From the NCBI RefSeq assembly GCF_900106035.1, contig NZ_FNUC01000003.1, forward strand, positions 1,729,501 through 1,793,500: 64,000 bases of DNA, read 5' to 3'. Shown here piece by piece: positions 15,286 to 23,027 of the stretch. The first letter of the stretch is position 1. Every line of letters begins with the position of its first letter. Source of the stretch: Jiangella alba (GTDB lineage: Bacteria; Actinomycetota; Actinomycetes; Jiangellales; Jiangellaceae). A program made the position numbers and the translations under genes. The notes under the pieces are model-generated. The model was not told the DNA's origin and searched no databases. It saw nothing but the letters and a program-made list of their open reading frames with translations.

Positions 15286-16487
15286 CGGACGCTCCGGAGG
15301 GTGGGTGCGGCCGCTTTGCAATGAGCACCTATGGGCACCGGTGCGTAGGGGTGCTCATTGCAAAGGGCCTGACGGGTGACGCGCGGGCCGATGCCGGTGA
15401 CGATCTCGTGCTCGATCGTCCCGGCCCAGCCGGCCCACTCCGCGGCCGTCGGCTCGCCGTCGTCGCCGGGCCCGAAGACCGTCGCGACCTCGCCGGGCGC
15501 GACCTCCTCGTCGCCGAGGTCGACGACCGCCTGGTCCATCGACAGCAGCCCGACCAACGGCCGGCGGCGGCCGCGGACCAGCACCTCGGCCCGTCCGGAC
15601 GCGGCCCGCGGCAGCCCGTCGGCGTACCCGAGCGGCAGCAGCCCCAGGTGCGTCGCGACCGGCGCCGTCCACGCGTGCCCGTACCCGACCGGGGTGCCGG
15701 CGCGGACCCGGCGGACGGTCACAACCGGCGCGGTCAGCGTCAGCGCGGGCCGCAGCCGCACCGTCCGGGACGGGTCGATGCCGAACAGGCCGGCGCCGAC
15801 GCGGACCAGCGTGTGGTGGGTGCGCGGGTCGGTGAGGGTCGCGGCGGTCGCGGCGAGGTGCCGGTGCGGCGGGCGCAGCCCGAGCGAGCGGGCCACCTCG
15901 ACGCCCCAGGCGAACCGGGTGCGCCCCGTCGCGTTGGACCCGTCGGCCGGGGCGTCCGCGCAGGCCAGGTGGCCCATGACGCCGTCGACCCGGATGAGGC
16001 CGCGCTGCTCGGCCAGGCGGGCCGAGCTACACAGCCGGGCCCACTCGGCCGGCGGCGCGCCGTCGCGGGCCAGGCCGGTGTCGAGGTGGAGGTGGACGCG
16101 GGCGCCCGGCGCGGCGGCCGTGACGGCGTCCAGGTGCACGCGGCTGGGGACGGCGAGGTCGATCCCGGCGGCGACGGCGGCGGCGAAGTCCGCGTCGACC
16201 GGGTTCAGCCAGCTGAGGACGGGCGCGCGCACACCGGCCGCGCGCAGCGCCAGCGCCTCGTCGACGCTGGTGACGCCGAGCCGGGTCGCGCCCGCGGCGA
16301 GCGCCGTCCGGGCCACGTCCGCGGCGCCGTGCCCGAACCCGTCCGCCTTGACGACGGCCATCAGCGCCGAGCCCGGCGCGTGGGCGGCGATCGTCCGCGT
16401 GTTGGCGGCGACGGCGGCGAGGTCGGCGGTGAGGGTGGCGCGGCTGGTCATGGCCTGCGGGTGCGCGTCGATGGTCGCGGCGCTCAC
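15282..16487 (-). CDS. alr: Alanine racemase with palindrome-encoded C-terminal tail
   Basis: A 401-residue PLP enzyme that makes D-Ala from L-Ala (or D-Ser from L-Ser in VanT-like cases). The PLP lysine is Lys 47 in MAVVKADGFGHG, and the catalytic Tyr lies in TPVGYGHAW about 220 residues later. Also visible are HLHLDTGLARDG and LGYADGLPR. The family normally ends soon after EIVTGIGPRV; here about 26 extra residues (ALCNEHPYAPVPIGAHCKAA onward) follow, nearly all encoded by a 52-bp palindrome at 15314-15365. GTG 16487 overlaps the stop of the VanX-like gene (GTGA), and the stop overlaps the ligase start. It is cytoplasmic. Substrate preference between Ala and Ser is unknown. Confidence 0.92.
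   Translation of the reverse strand: MSAATIDAHPQAMTSRATLTADLAAVAANTRTIAAHAPGSALMAVVKADGFGHGAADVARTALAAGATRLGVTSVDEALALRAAGVRAPVLSWLNPVDADFAAAVAAGIDLAVPSRVHLDAVTAAAPGARVHLHLDTGLARDGAPPAEWARLCSSARLAEQRGLIRVDGVMGHLACADAPADGSNATGRTRFAWGVEVARSLGLRPPHRHLAATAATLTDPRTHHTLVRVGAGLFGIDPSRTVRLRPALTLTAPVVTVRRVRAGTPVGYGHAWTAPVATHLGLLPLGYADGLPRAASGRAEVLVRGRRRPLVGLLSMDQAVVDLGDEEVAPGEVATVFGPGDDGEPTAAEWAGWAGTIEHEIVTGIGPRVTRQALCNEHPYAPVPIGAHCKAAAPTLRSVR
15314..15365. repeat. 52-bp palindromic element inside alr
   Basis: Two perfect 16-base arms, CTTTGCAATGAGCACC and its exact complement, flank 20 bases whose centre, CACCGGTG, is itself palindromic. The whole unit can form one long, slightly interrupted hairpin. 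It lies in frame in the 3' end of alr and encodes LCNEH...GAHCK. Because of the symmetry, the other strand also reads LCNEH...GAHCK. It may be an inserted REP/RPE-like element, an attenuator before ddl, or both. Confidence 0.8.
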
Positions 16488-17116
16488 GCGGCCACCAGGT
16501 GCGCGCCGATCGGGCCGTACAGCGCCGCCGGCGCGCCCGTCGTCAGGGCCCAGTAGCGGTCGCCGTAGCTCCAGTGCCACCACTCGGTCGGGTAGTTCAC
16601 CAGCCCGGCCGACCCGAGGACGTCGGCCAGCAGCGCACGGTGGACGCGGGCGTTGGCGGAGATGTCGCGCGCGGCGAAGTAGCAGGCGCCGTCGCTCTGC
16701 TCCGGCGTCGCGTCGATGGGCGTGCCGAGGTCCAGGTCCCGCCCGTCGCGGTCCACCAGCGTGAGGTCGACGGCCGCGCCCGCCACGTGCGGCGCGACCC
16801 CGACCGGTGCGACGAACCGGCTGGTCAGACGCTCCAGCTCGGCGAGGTCGTGGTCGATGCCGGGGTGGGCCGCGGACACCTCGGCGGCGTACCGGGCGAT
16901 GATCGCGCGCTGGTCGGCGATGCTGCGGTGCCCCTCGACCACCCGCAGCCCGATGCCGTCGGGGAGGCGGTCGCGGGCGAGGAGCAGCCGCTGGGCGAGG
17001 GAGACCCGCACCCGCGCACGGGCCGGGCCGAACGGTTCGGTCAGCTCCACCAGCGGCTCGCCCTCGTCTTCGACGGGGATCGCGGAGACGCGCGGGTCGG
17101 ACAGCAGGATCGTCAT
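16484..17116 (-). CDS. VanX-like D-Ala-D-Ala dipeptidase (peptidase M15D)
   Basis: A 210-residue zinc dipeptidase. The VanX ligand set is complete: HVAGAAVD gives His 110 and Asp 117 (VanX His116, Asp123), and EWWHWSYGDR gives the catalytic Glu 178 and zinc His 181 (VanX Glu181, His184). The transition-state Arg corresponds to VVEGHRSIADQ, Arg 64. No signal peptide is present, so it is cytoplasmic, where VanX enzymes destroy D-Ala-D-Ala made by the house-keeping ligase. The ATG at 17116 has TAGCGT 7 bases upstream and no ribosome site, so the five-gene operon probably begins as a leaderless mRNA here. Its presence beside alr and ddl points to remodelling of the D-Ala-D-X pool. Confidence 0.93.
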   Translation of the reverse strand: MTILLSDPRVSAIPVEDEGEPLVELTEPFGPARARVRVSLAQRLLLARDRLPDGIGLRVVEGHRSIADQRAIIARYAAEVSAAHPGIDHDLAELERLTSRFVAPVGVAPHVAGAAVDLTLVDRDGRDLDLGTPIDATPEQSDGACYFAARDISANARVHRALLADVLGSAGLVNYPTEWWHWSYGDRYWALTTGAPAALYGPIGAHLVAA

Positions 17117-17123
17117 GACCAGC

Positions 17124-17129
17124 ACGCTA
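17124..17129 (-). promoter_or_regulatory. -10 element (TAGCGT) of the vanX-alr-ddl-kinase-regulator operon
   Basis: TAGCGT stands 7 bases before the ATG at 17116. The mRNA would begin at or next to the start codon. The same hexamer and spacing occur before the genes at 28913 and 35260. Confidence 0.6.
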
Positions 17130-17248
17130 GGAACCGCGGCCGGTGCGGGACCTCCACCTGAGGTGCCGAAGCGCTGTCCTCGGGTACGAGATCCCTGACC
17201 TGCGGGTCCAGGGGTAGGCTGCGCGCACCGGCGATGGGGGAGAGGCGC

Positions 17249-18709
17249 GTGCGGCGGTGGACGGGGTGGTTCAACCGGCCGATCCTGTGGCTCGTCCTCG
17301 CTCTCGTCGCGGCCCTTGCGGGCCTGGTGTTCGCCACCGAGGCGGCGCGGGCGTTCTCCCGCCCCGCCGAGCCGACCGGCATCGCCCGGTGCGACCGTGA
17401 TTTCGACACGGGTTGCCTCACCAGCCGCGACGCGGTGCCGGAAACGCCTTTCGACCGCCGCGGCAACCGCTTCACCGGGATCCGGACGTGGCGACTGGAC
17501 GTCCAGGGCGACTGGCCCCGCCGACCGTACGAGCGACGGCTCGAACTGGAACTCCGCAGCCAGGCGGGCCGAGACGAGCTGGGCGCAGGCATCACGGTGG
17601 AGGTCGTCTTCGCCGGCTCCGAGGCGGTCTGGGTTCGGTTGCCGTCCGGAACCGTGCTCGAGACGACAGCACATCCGTGGCAGGCCGTCCCGTCCGGCGG
17701 CTTCCTTGCGCTGATGTTCGTCGGCGGTGCGGTGTGGGCTACGGACATCGCGGTCCGCAGCGCACGCCGGCGCCGGTCATGGGTCCGGGCCGGGCACGCC
17801 GAGGTGGAGCCCGGCATCGCGATGGCCCTGTTCGGCGTCGGCGCCCTCGGCGTCCTGGTGCAGTTCGGTTACCCGCGGCCTACGCCGCTCGGTGTGGCCG
17901 GGCTGGTCCTGACCGGCTGGGTTGGCTGGGTCGTCGTGCGGCACCGGCACCGGCTCCGGCGGGAGCGGAGCGATCGGCCCGTCACCGCGTCGCGGTACCT
18001 CGCACGCCGTCGTCGCGCCGACCTGATGGATGAGCTGACGCGGCTCACCGTCACCGCAATGCCCGGCGCGGACCGCCGCAACGGCCACCTCGCCGTGGTC
18101 GTCCGGCCGTCAGCGCCGCGCCAGTGGGCGCTTGACTCCGAAGGTGTCGCGGCCGCGGCCGGGCGCGCGCTGGCGGCGCGTGGCCGGGACGGCTTCGCGC
18201 CTGACCTGACGGCCGGTGGCTGGATCCGGGTCGGCGACGGTGTCCGGCTCACCCGCGGGATTGGCGTCGACGGCCGGGCGGACGAGGACGGGCTGCTGGA
18301 GGTCAGCGCGCGCGACGACGGCACGATCCTGCTCGCCTGCGGACGGGGGACCTCGTACGCCGCCGAACCCTCGCCAGTGCCGAACGGCGGTGACCCGGCG
18401 CAGGGCCCCCCGGTGGTGCTGCCGGCGCTGCTGCTCGGGCTGACCCAGGCGGCTCTGCTGCTCGCCGCCGAGCTGTCGGTGGGCGACCCGCCGCAGGAGT
18501 GGACCGTGGGCGTGCGCATCGACCGGTTGCGTGGGGCCGTGACGCGTGAATCGCTGCTCGTCGGCGGCGATCCGCTGCCGCTCGACCGGGATTCCTACGT
18601 GATGGCCGTGCAGGCGAGCGCCGCGGACGTGCCGGGGGACTTCGACGGCATCAGCCGGCGCCTGCTCAGCCCGCTGTTGCGTGACCTCGGTGTCGCTGAC
18701 GCGACCTGA
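17249..18709 (+). CDS. Membrane protein of unknown function
   Basis: A 486-residue protein. A transmembrane helix at about residues 12-32 is followed by an outside domain to about 155 (with two cysteines, RCDRDFDTGC). Three more hydrophobic segments lie between about 155 and 230. A soluble, probably cytoplasmic, C-terminal domain of some 240 residues starts SRYLARRRRADLMDELTRLT and includes GGWIRVGDGVRLTRGIGVDG. I do not recognise a family or catalytic motif. GTG 17249 is preferred over ATG 17234 because GGGGGAGAGG ends 3 bases before it. Codon use is slightly less GC-extreme than in its neighbours. It is divergent from the D-Ala operon with 132 bases between, so a link is possible but not shown. 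Confidence 0.75.
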   Translation: MRRWTGWFNRPILWLVLALVAALAGLVFATEAARAFSRPAEPTGIARCDRDFDTGCLTSRDAVPETPFDRRGNRFTGIRTWRLDVQGDWPRRPYERRLELELRSQAGRDELGAGITVEVVFAGSEAVWVRLPSGTVLETTAHPWQAVPSGGFLALMFVGGAVWATDIAVRSARRRRSWVRAGHAEVEPGIAMALFGVGALGVLVQFGYPRPTPLGVAGLVLTGWVGWVVVRHRHRLRRERSDRPVTASRYLARRRRADLMDELTRLTVTAMPGADRRNGHLAVVVRPSAPRQWALDSEGVAAAAGRALAARGRDGFAPDLTAGGWIRVGDGVRLTRGIGVDGRADEDGLLEVSARDDGTILLACGRGTSYAAEPSPVPNGGDPAQGPPVVLPALLLGLTQAALLLAAELSVGDPPQEWTVGVRIDRLRGAVTRESLLVGGDPLPLDRDSYVMAVQASAADVPGDFDGISRRLLSPLLRDLGVADAT

Positions 18710-18719
18710 CTCGCGACGA

Positions 18720-18760
18720 CGTTCAGCGGAACGTCACCTTCCGTCATACTGGCCGTCAAC
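18720..18760 (+). promoter_or_regulatory. Probable PHO box (PhoP site) and -10 of phoD
   Basis: Four direct repeats resembling GTTCACC lie here: GTTCAGC, CGTCACC, CGTCATA and CGTCAAC. Their TCA cores are spaced 11, 10 and 12 bases, the spacing of actinobacterial PHO boxes. CATACT at 18745-18750 could be the -10. The position upstream of an alkaline phosphatase supports control by phosphate starvation. Confidence 0.55.
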
Positions 18761-18781
18761 CCGCGTGGGAAGCGTGCACCC

Positions 18782-20455
18782 ATGGATGTCCTCGCCCAGC
18801 GTCCCCTGTCCCGTCGTCTCTTCGTCACCGGCCTCGGCGCGAGCGTCGCGGCCGCCTCCGTCCCCAGCCTGATCCGCGTCGACGGCGCGCTGGCGGCGCC
18901 GCCCGGCACCGGCGGCGCGCTGCCGGACGGCGTCTTCTCGCTCGGCGTCGCGTCCGGCGACCCGCTGCCCGGCGGCGTCGTCCTGTGGACGCGGCTCGCG
19001 CCGGACCCGCTGAACGGCGGCGGCATGCCGGACCGTCCGTTCCCCGTCGAATGGGAGATCGCCGACGACGACACGTTCGCCCGCGTCGTCCGCCGCGGCC
19101 GCACCGTCGCGCTCCCGCAGCACGGCCACAGCGTCCACGCCGAGGTCGACGGCCTGCGGCCGGGCGCCGGCTACGCCTACCGCTTCCGCGCCGGCGGCCA
19201 GGTCTCGCCGGTCGGCCGCACGAGGACGGCGCCCGCGGGCTCCGTCGCCGCCGTCCGGTTCGCGTTCGCGAGCTGCCAGAACTGGCAGGACGGCTACTTC
19301 ACCGCTTATCACCATCTTGCCGGTGAGAACGTGGACTTCGTCGCGTTCCTCGGCGACTACATCTACGAGTCGGTGCCGCGCACCACCACCGTCCGCACCC
19401 ACGAGGGCACCGGCGAGCCGGCCACGCTGGCCGAGTACCGCAACCGGCACGCCCAGTACCGCTCCGACCCGAACCTGCAGGCCGCCCACGCCGCGTTCCC
19501 CTGGGTCGTCACCTGGGACGACCACGAGGTCGACAACAACTGGGCCGACGAGATCCCGCAGGACCCCGACCTCCAGACGCCCGAGGCGTTCCGGGCCCGC
19601 CGGCAGGCCGCCTTCCAGGCGTACTACGAGCACCTGCCGCTGCGCCGGGGTTCCCGCCCGCGCGGCCTCGACCTGCAGCTGTACCGGCGGCTGCGGTTCG
19701 GCGACCTCGTCGACCTGCACGTCGTCGACACCCGGCAGTACCGCTCGGACCAGCCGTCGACGCTGGAACAGGCCGAGACGGCGCCGCTGACGATGACCGG
19801 CGACGAGCAGGAGCGCTGGCTCACCGACGGGCTCACCGACGGCGGCACGCGGTGGAACCTGCTGGCCAACCAGGTGATGTGGGCGCAGAACGACCGCACC
19901 GCCGGCGAGGTCGACACGTTCGACTTCGACAACTGGGACGGCTACCGCGTCCAGCGCCGCCGGCTGCTCGAGCTGTTCGGCAGCGACGCCGTGACCAACC
20001 CGGTCGTGCTGACGGGGGACCGGCACTGCACCTGGGTCGCCGACCTGCACCCCGACTTCGACGACCCGGCGTCGCCGGTCGTCGGCGCCGAGATCACCGG
20101 CACGTCGATCTCGTCCGGCGGCAACTCCGACCCGGTCGCGTTCCAGAACACGTACCGGCCGATCGCCGCCGAGAGCCCGCACTGGAAGTACTTCGACAAC
20201 CAGCGCGGCTACGTCGTCTGCGACGTCACGCCGGAGCGGTTGCTCAGCTCGCTGCGCCTGGTCGACACCGTCTGGCAGCCCGACGGCGCCACGGTGCGGA
20301 CGGCGGCGGAGTTCGTGGTCGAGGCCGGCCGGCCCGGCGTCACCGTCGAGTACGAGGAGCCGCGGTCGGTGGAGCAGCGGGCCCAGGCCCGCCGCGACGC
20401 CGGCCCGCGCTACGACGTCGACGACGTGGACGAGACGGCCGACCTGCAGCGCTGA
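18782..20455 (+). CDS. phoD: Alkaline phosphatase PhoD
   Basis: A 557-residue secreted phosphodiesterase/phosphomonoesterase that frees phosphate from organic esters. The N-terminus is a Tat signal (LSRRLFVTGLGA) ending near GALAAPP. The PhoD N-domain begins GVFSLGVASGDPLPGGVVLW. The metallophosphatase core has RFAFASCQNWQDGYFTAYHH, FVAFLGDYIYES, VVTWDDHEVDNNW, VDTRQYRSDQPS and LTGDRHCTWVADLH, which supply the Ca/Fe ligands. Length fits the family. A PHO-box-like array upstream suggests control by PhoRP. The convergent VOC gene ends 6 bases downstream. This assignment is secure. Confidence 0.95.
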   Translation: MDVLAQRPLSRRLFVTGLGASVAAASVPSLIRVDGALAAPPGTGGALPDGVFSLGVASGDPLPGGVVLWTRLAPDPLNGGGMPDRPFPVEWEIADDDTFARVVRRGRTVALPQHGHSVHAEVDGLRPGAGYAYRFRAGGQVSPVGRTRTAPAGSVAAVRFAFASCQNWQDGYFTAYHHLAGENVDFVAFLGDYIYESVPRTTTVRTHEGTGEPATLAEYRNRHAQYRSDPNLQAAHAAFPWVVTWDDHEVDNNWADEIPQDPDLQTPEAFRARRQAAFQAYYEHLPLRRGSRPRGLDLQLYRRLRFGDLVDLHVVDTRQYRSDQPSTLEQAETAPLTMTGDEQERWLTDGLTDGGTRWNLLANQVMWAQNDRTAGEVDTFDFDNWDGYRVQRRRLLELFGSDAVTNPVVLTGDRHCTWVADLHPDFDDPASPVVGAEITGTSISSGGNSDPVAFQNTYRPIAAESPHWKYFDNQRGYVVCDVTPERLLSSLRLVDTVWQPDGATVRTAAEFVVEAGRPGVTVEYEEPRSVEQRAQARRDAGPRYDVDDVDETADLQR

Positions 20456-20461
20456 CGGCCG

Positions 20462-21124
20462 TCAGTCCCGCCCGGTCGCGCAGGTCACGTCGGCCTCGTT
20501 GCCCTCGGCGTCGGCCAGCGTCCACCACGTCGGCGCGGCGTCGCGGACCAGCCGGCCGCCGGCCGCGAGCGCCGCCGCGACACGTGCCTCGGCCAGCTCC
20601 GGCGCCACCCAGATGTCGAGGTGGAAACGGTTGCGCTGCGGGCGGGGCGCGTCCATGTCCTGGAACCAGATGGACGGGCCCCGCCAGCGCGGGTCGACGA
20701 GGTCCTCGTCCGGGCTGTCGGCGCGCCGCGCGTACCCGAGCACGGCCGCCCAGAAGGGCATGACGTCGGCGCTGACGAGAGCGTCGATCGTCACCTGGAC
20801 GGTCTGGACCAGCGCCGGGTCGGCGGCGAGGCCCTGCTCGCGGGCCAGCTCGGAGATGCGAACCGCGAGCTCGACGTCGTCCGTCGTCATGCCCATGTAG
20901 TCGGGCGTCTCGGTGAGCAGGCGGACGGCGACGGTGTCGTGCCGCAGGTCGACGTCCGGACGGTGCGGCCCGGCGCCGCCCGCGGCCGCGATGGCCGCGA
21001 CCAGCCGGGCGCCGGCCGCGAACGACCCGGTGCGGAAGACCGCGGTGGCGCCGTCGCCGACGACCCGCCAGCCGCGGGTGCGGTCGTCGGCGTGGAAGGC
21101 GCGCATGGTGATCGGCTCGGACAT
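20462..21124 (-). CDS. Pterin-dehydratase-like domain fused to a VOC (glyoxalase-like) domain
   Basis: A 220-residue cytoplasmic protein. Residues about 5-95 resemble 4a-hydroxytetrahydrobiopterin dehydratase (WRVVGDGATAVFRTGSFAAG and GPHRPDVDLRHDTVAVRL); the usual His-His-Pro motif is reduced to PHRP, so activity is doubtful. Residues about 108-215 form a VOC domain with ALVQTVQVTIDALVSADVMP, FHLDIWVAPE and a TLADAEGNEADVT end. This fused layout is known from actinobacterial 'VOC family' proteins without assigned function. It is followed, 2 bases upstream in transcription order, by the DinB gene and belongs to a three-gene operon. Fold calls are good; function is unknown. Confidence 0.82.
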   Translation of the reverse strand: MSEPITMRAFHADDRTRGWRVVGDGATAVFRTGSFAAGARLVAAIAAAGGAGPHRPDVDLRHDTVAVRLLTETPDYMGMTTDDVELAVRISELAREQGLAADPALVQTVQVTIDALVSADVMPFWAAVLGYARRADSPDEDLVDPRWRGPSIWFQDMDAPRPQRNRFHLDIWVAPELAEARVAAALAAGGRLVRDAAPTWWTLADAEGNEADVTCATGRD

Positions 21125-21126
21125 GG

Positions 21127-21666
21127 TCACTCCCCGGTGCTGCCGTCGACGGACTCGCGGATGAGGTCGGCGTGGCCGTTGTGCCGCGCGTACTCCTCGA
21201 TCATGTGCGTCAGGATCCAACGCACGCTGGCCGCGCGGCCGTCGCGCCAGGCGCGGTCGGCGGGCCGGCTCAGCCCGCCGTCGGCCACCGCCTCGGCCAG
21301 GTTCGCCCGGGACCGCTGGACCGACTCGTCCCACAGCGCGAACAGCTGCTCGGGCGTGTCGCCGGCGGCGGAGTTCCAGTCCCAGTCGTAGTCGGCGGCC
21401 CAGTCGACGGTGGCCCAGGGCGCGCTGCGTTCGCGGCCGAAGAGCCAGAACGTGAACCAGTCGTCCTCGACGTAGGCGAGGTGCTTGAGCAGCCCGCCGA
21501 GCGTCATCGTCGACGCGCCGACGGTGGCGTTCAGGCCGGCGGCGTCGACGTCGCGGCACTTCCAGGCCAGCGTGGCGCGCTGGTAGTCGAGGAAGCCGGT
21601 CAGCGTGTGCAGCTCGTCGCCGTCGACCGGGGGCTCGGGACGGCCGTGCTCGTCGACGTCGCTCAC
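21127..21666 (-). CDS. DinB-like (DUF664) protein
   Basis: A 179-residue four-helix-bundle protein of the DinB/YfiT-like superfamily, DUF664 group. The metal-binding histidine pattern is visible: GGLLKHLAYVEDDWF (first His) and THMIEEYARHNGHADLIRE (paired His near the C-terminus). Members may act as mycothiol- or bacillithiol-dependent transferases, or have lost activity. The GTG at 21666 overlaps the stop of the upstream hydrolase gene (GTGA), so the start is well fixed. It is cytoplasmic and lies between the hydrolase and the VOC fusion in one operon. Its substrate cannot be told from sequence. Confidence 0.88.
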   Translation of the reverse strand: MSDVDEHGRPEPPVDGDELHTLTGFLDYQRATLAWKCRDVDAAGLNATVGASTMTLGGLLKHLAYVEDDWFTFWLFGRERSAPWATVDWAADYDWDWNSAAGDTPEQLFALWDESVQRSRANLAEAVADGGLSRPADRAWRDGRAASVRWILTHMIEEYARHNGHADLIRESVDGSTGE

Positions 21667-22367
21667 TTGGCGGCCGCCGCGTCGATGGCCCGGCCGAGCT
21701 CGTCGGGACGGCTGAACTGAGGCCAGTGCCCGGTCGGCAGGTCGACGTACTCGACGTCGCGCAGCCTGGTGAACTCCTGGACGGACGGTTCGCCGGCGTC
21801 GATCCACTCGCGCAGCTGGGCCGCGGAGAACTCCGGGCAGATGACGGTGACCGGGACGTCGTAGCGACGCTCGTCGGTGAGCCGGACCGGGTCGGTGGCG
21901 AACCGCTGCGGCGACGGGACGGCGCGGGCGCGGAAGTCGGCCCGGGCGGCGTCGTCGAGGTCCTTCAGGTCGTCCTCGCCAATGTCCTCCCAGGTGGGCA
22001 GCGGGATCTCGCCGTTCTCGGCGGGGAAGTTCCCGAGCGGCTCGCCGTCGCGGGCCGGGAAACCGCCGATGTAGACGGTGCGGGCGACGTGGTCCGGCCG
22101 GGCGTCGGCGGCCAGGTACGCCAGCGCCGAGCCCATCGAATGCCCGACGACCAGCACCTTCCCCTCGTCCTCCGGCACCGCGTCGACCGCCGCCACCACC
22201 GCGTCGATGTGGTCCTGCAGCGTGACGGCGGACCGGTCGGCGTCGCGGGACTCCAGACCGGGCAGCGTGAGTGGGTGCGTCGTGTGGCCGGCCCGCTCGA
22301 GGACGGGGATCACCCGGTCCCACGACGACCCGTCGAGCCAGAGGCCCGGGATCAGAACGATGTGCAT
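21663..22367 (-). CDS. Alpha/beta hydrolase
   Basis: A 234-residue serine hydrolase with no signal peptide. The strand-loop opening is IVLIPGLWLDGSSWDRV, the nucleophile elbow is VVGHSMGSALA (Ser near 96), and the catalytic His sits in LPTGHWPQFSRPDELG. It resembles small esterase-like hydrolases that are often regulated by a neighbouring ArsR protein. The ATG has GAGAGG upstream. The 64-base gap to the divergent ArsR-type gene holds a TGATCC-N8-GGATCA inverted repeat, so the hydrolase-DinB-VOC operon is probably repressed by that protein. Substrate is unknown. Confidence 0.9.
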   Translation of the reverse strand: MHIVLIPGLWLDGSSWDRVIPVLERAGHTTHPLTLPGLESRDADRSAVTLQDHIDAVVAAVDAVPEDEGKVLVVGHSMGSALAYLAADARPDHVARTVYIGGFPARDGEPLGNFPAENGEIPLPTWEDIGEDDLKDLDDAARADFRARAVPSPQRFATDPVRLTDERRYDVPVTVICPEFSAAQLREWIDAGEPSVQEFTRLRDVEYVDLPTGHWPQFSRPDELGRAIDAAAAK

Positions 22368-22385
22368 GGTGCGCCTCTCGGGTTA

Positions 22386-22405
22386 TGATCCAGATCTACG
22401 GATCA
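22386..22405. promoter_or_regulatory. Candidate ArsR-type operator (TGATCC-N8-GGATCA)
   Basis: A perfect 6-base inverted repeat with an 8-base spacer lies between the divergent hydrolase (start 22367) and HTH gene (start 22432). Its size and place fit a site for a winged-helix dimer controlling both directions. Confidence 0.5.
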
Positions 22406-22431
22406 ATCCAACGTAGTGGAACGGACCGGAA

Positions 22432-22995
22432 ATGTCGATCGATCGCGCGATGCCCGATTACGACCTGGACGACCAGGCCGTCGTCACGGCGCCGGCGCAG
22501 CTGCGCGCGATGTCCGACCCGCTGCGATCGACCATCCTCGAACTGGTCCTCGAGCGCGCCGCCACGGTGACGGAGCTGGCCGCCGCCGTCGGGCGCCCCA
22601 AGTCCACCGTCGCCCACCACGTCGGCGTCCTCGTCGACGCCGGCATGCTCCGTGTCGTCCGAACCCGGCGGGTGCGCGCCATCGACGAGCGCTACTACGG
22701 CCGCACGGCCCGGCTGTTCCGCATCGGCAAGATCGACCACCCCGTCATCTGGGAGAACGACCTCTCCGTCGCGGCCGCCGAGGCGCGGGCCGCGTACGAG
22801 GCCGACGTGATGATGAGCATCCACCGGCACGCCCGGATCCCGCGGGAGCGGGGGATGGAGTTCTGGGAGAAGGTGCTCGAGCTGGTCCGCGAGTTCAGCA
22901 CCATCCCTCGTTCCGGCGACACCGTGTTCGGCTTCGTGGCCGGGCTCTACCCGACGGAGCACCCCGCCCTGCCCGATCCCGCCCCCGAGGAGTGA
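22432..22995 (+). CDS. Winged-helix (ArsR/HTH_20) transcriptional regulator
   Basis: A 187-residue regulator. The winged helix covers about residues 18-90: QLRAMSDPLRSTILELVLER, then TVTELAAAVGRPKSTVAHHV as recognition helix, then a wing around VRTRRVRAIDERYYG. The remaining 95 residues form a helical domain (EADVMMSIHRHARIPRERGM) typical of ArsR-like regulators with an effector or dimer part. No cysteine metal site is seen, so a metal sensor is unlikely. It is divergent from the hydrolase operon across a TGATCC-N8-GGATCA repeat and likely represses that operon and itself. Effector unknown. Confidence 0.88.
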   Translation: MSIDRAMPDYDLDDQAVVTAPAQLRAMSDPLRSTILELVLERAATVTELAAAVGRPKSTVAHHVGVLVDAGMLRVVRTRRVRAIDERYYGRTARLFRIGKIDHPVIWENDLSVAAAEARAAYEADVMMSIHRHARIPRERGMEFWEKVLELVREFSTIPRSGDTVFGFVAGLYPTEHPALPDPAPEE

Positions 22996-23027
22996 GGCGT
23001 CGGCGGGCCGGTCATCGTCGACGCCGT

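Noticed and set aside
12342-17116. Calling the D-Ala operon a classical VanHAX vancomycin-resistance cluster
   Set aside because: There is no VanH dehydrogenase, the ligase lacks the D-Lac His motif, and the regulator is NarL- rather than OmpR-type.
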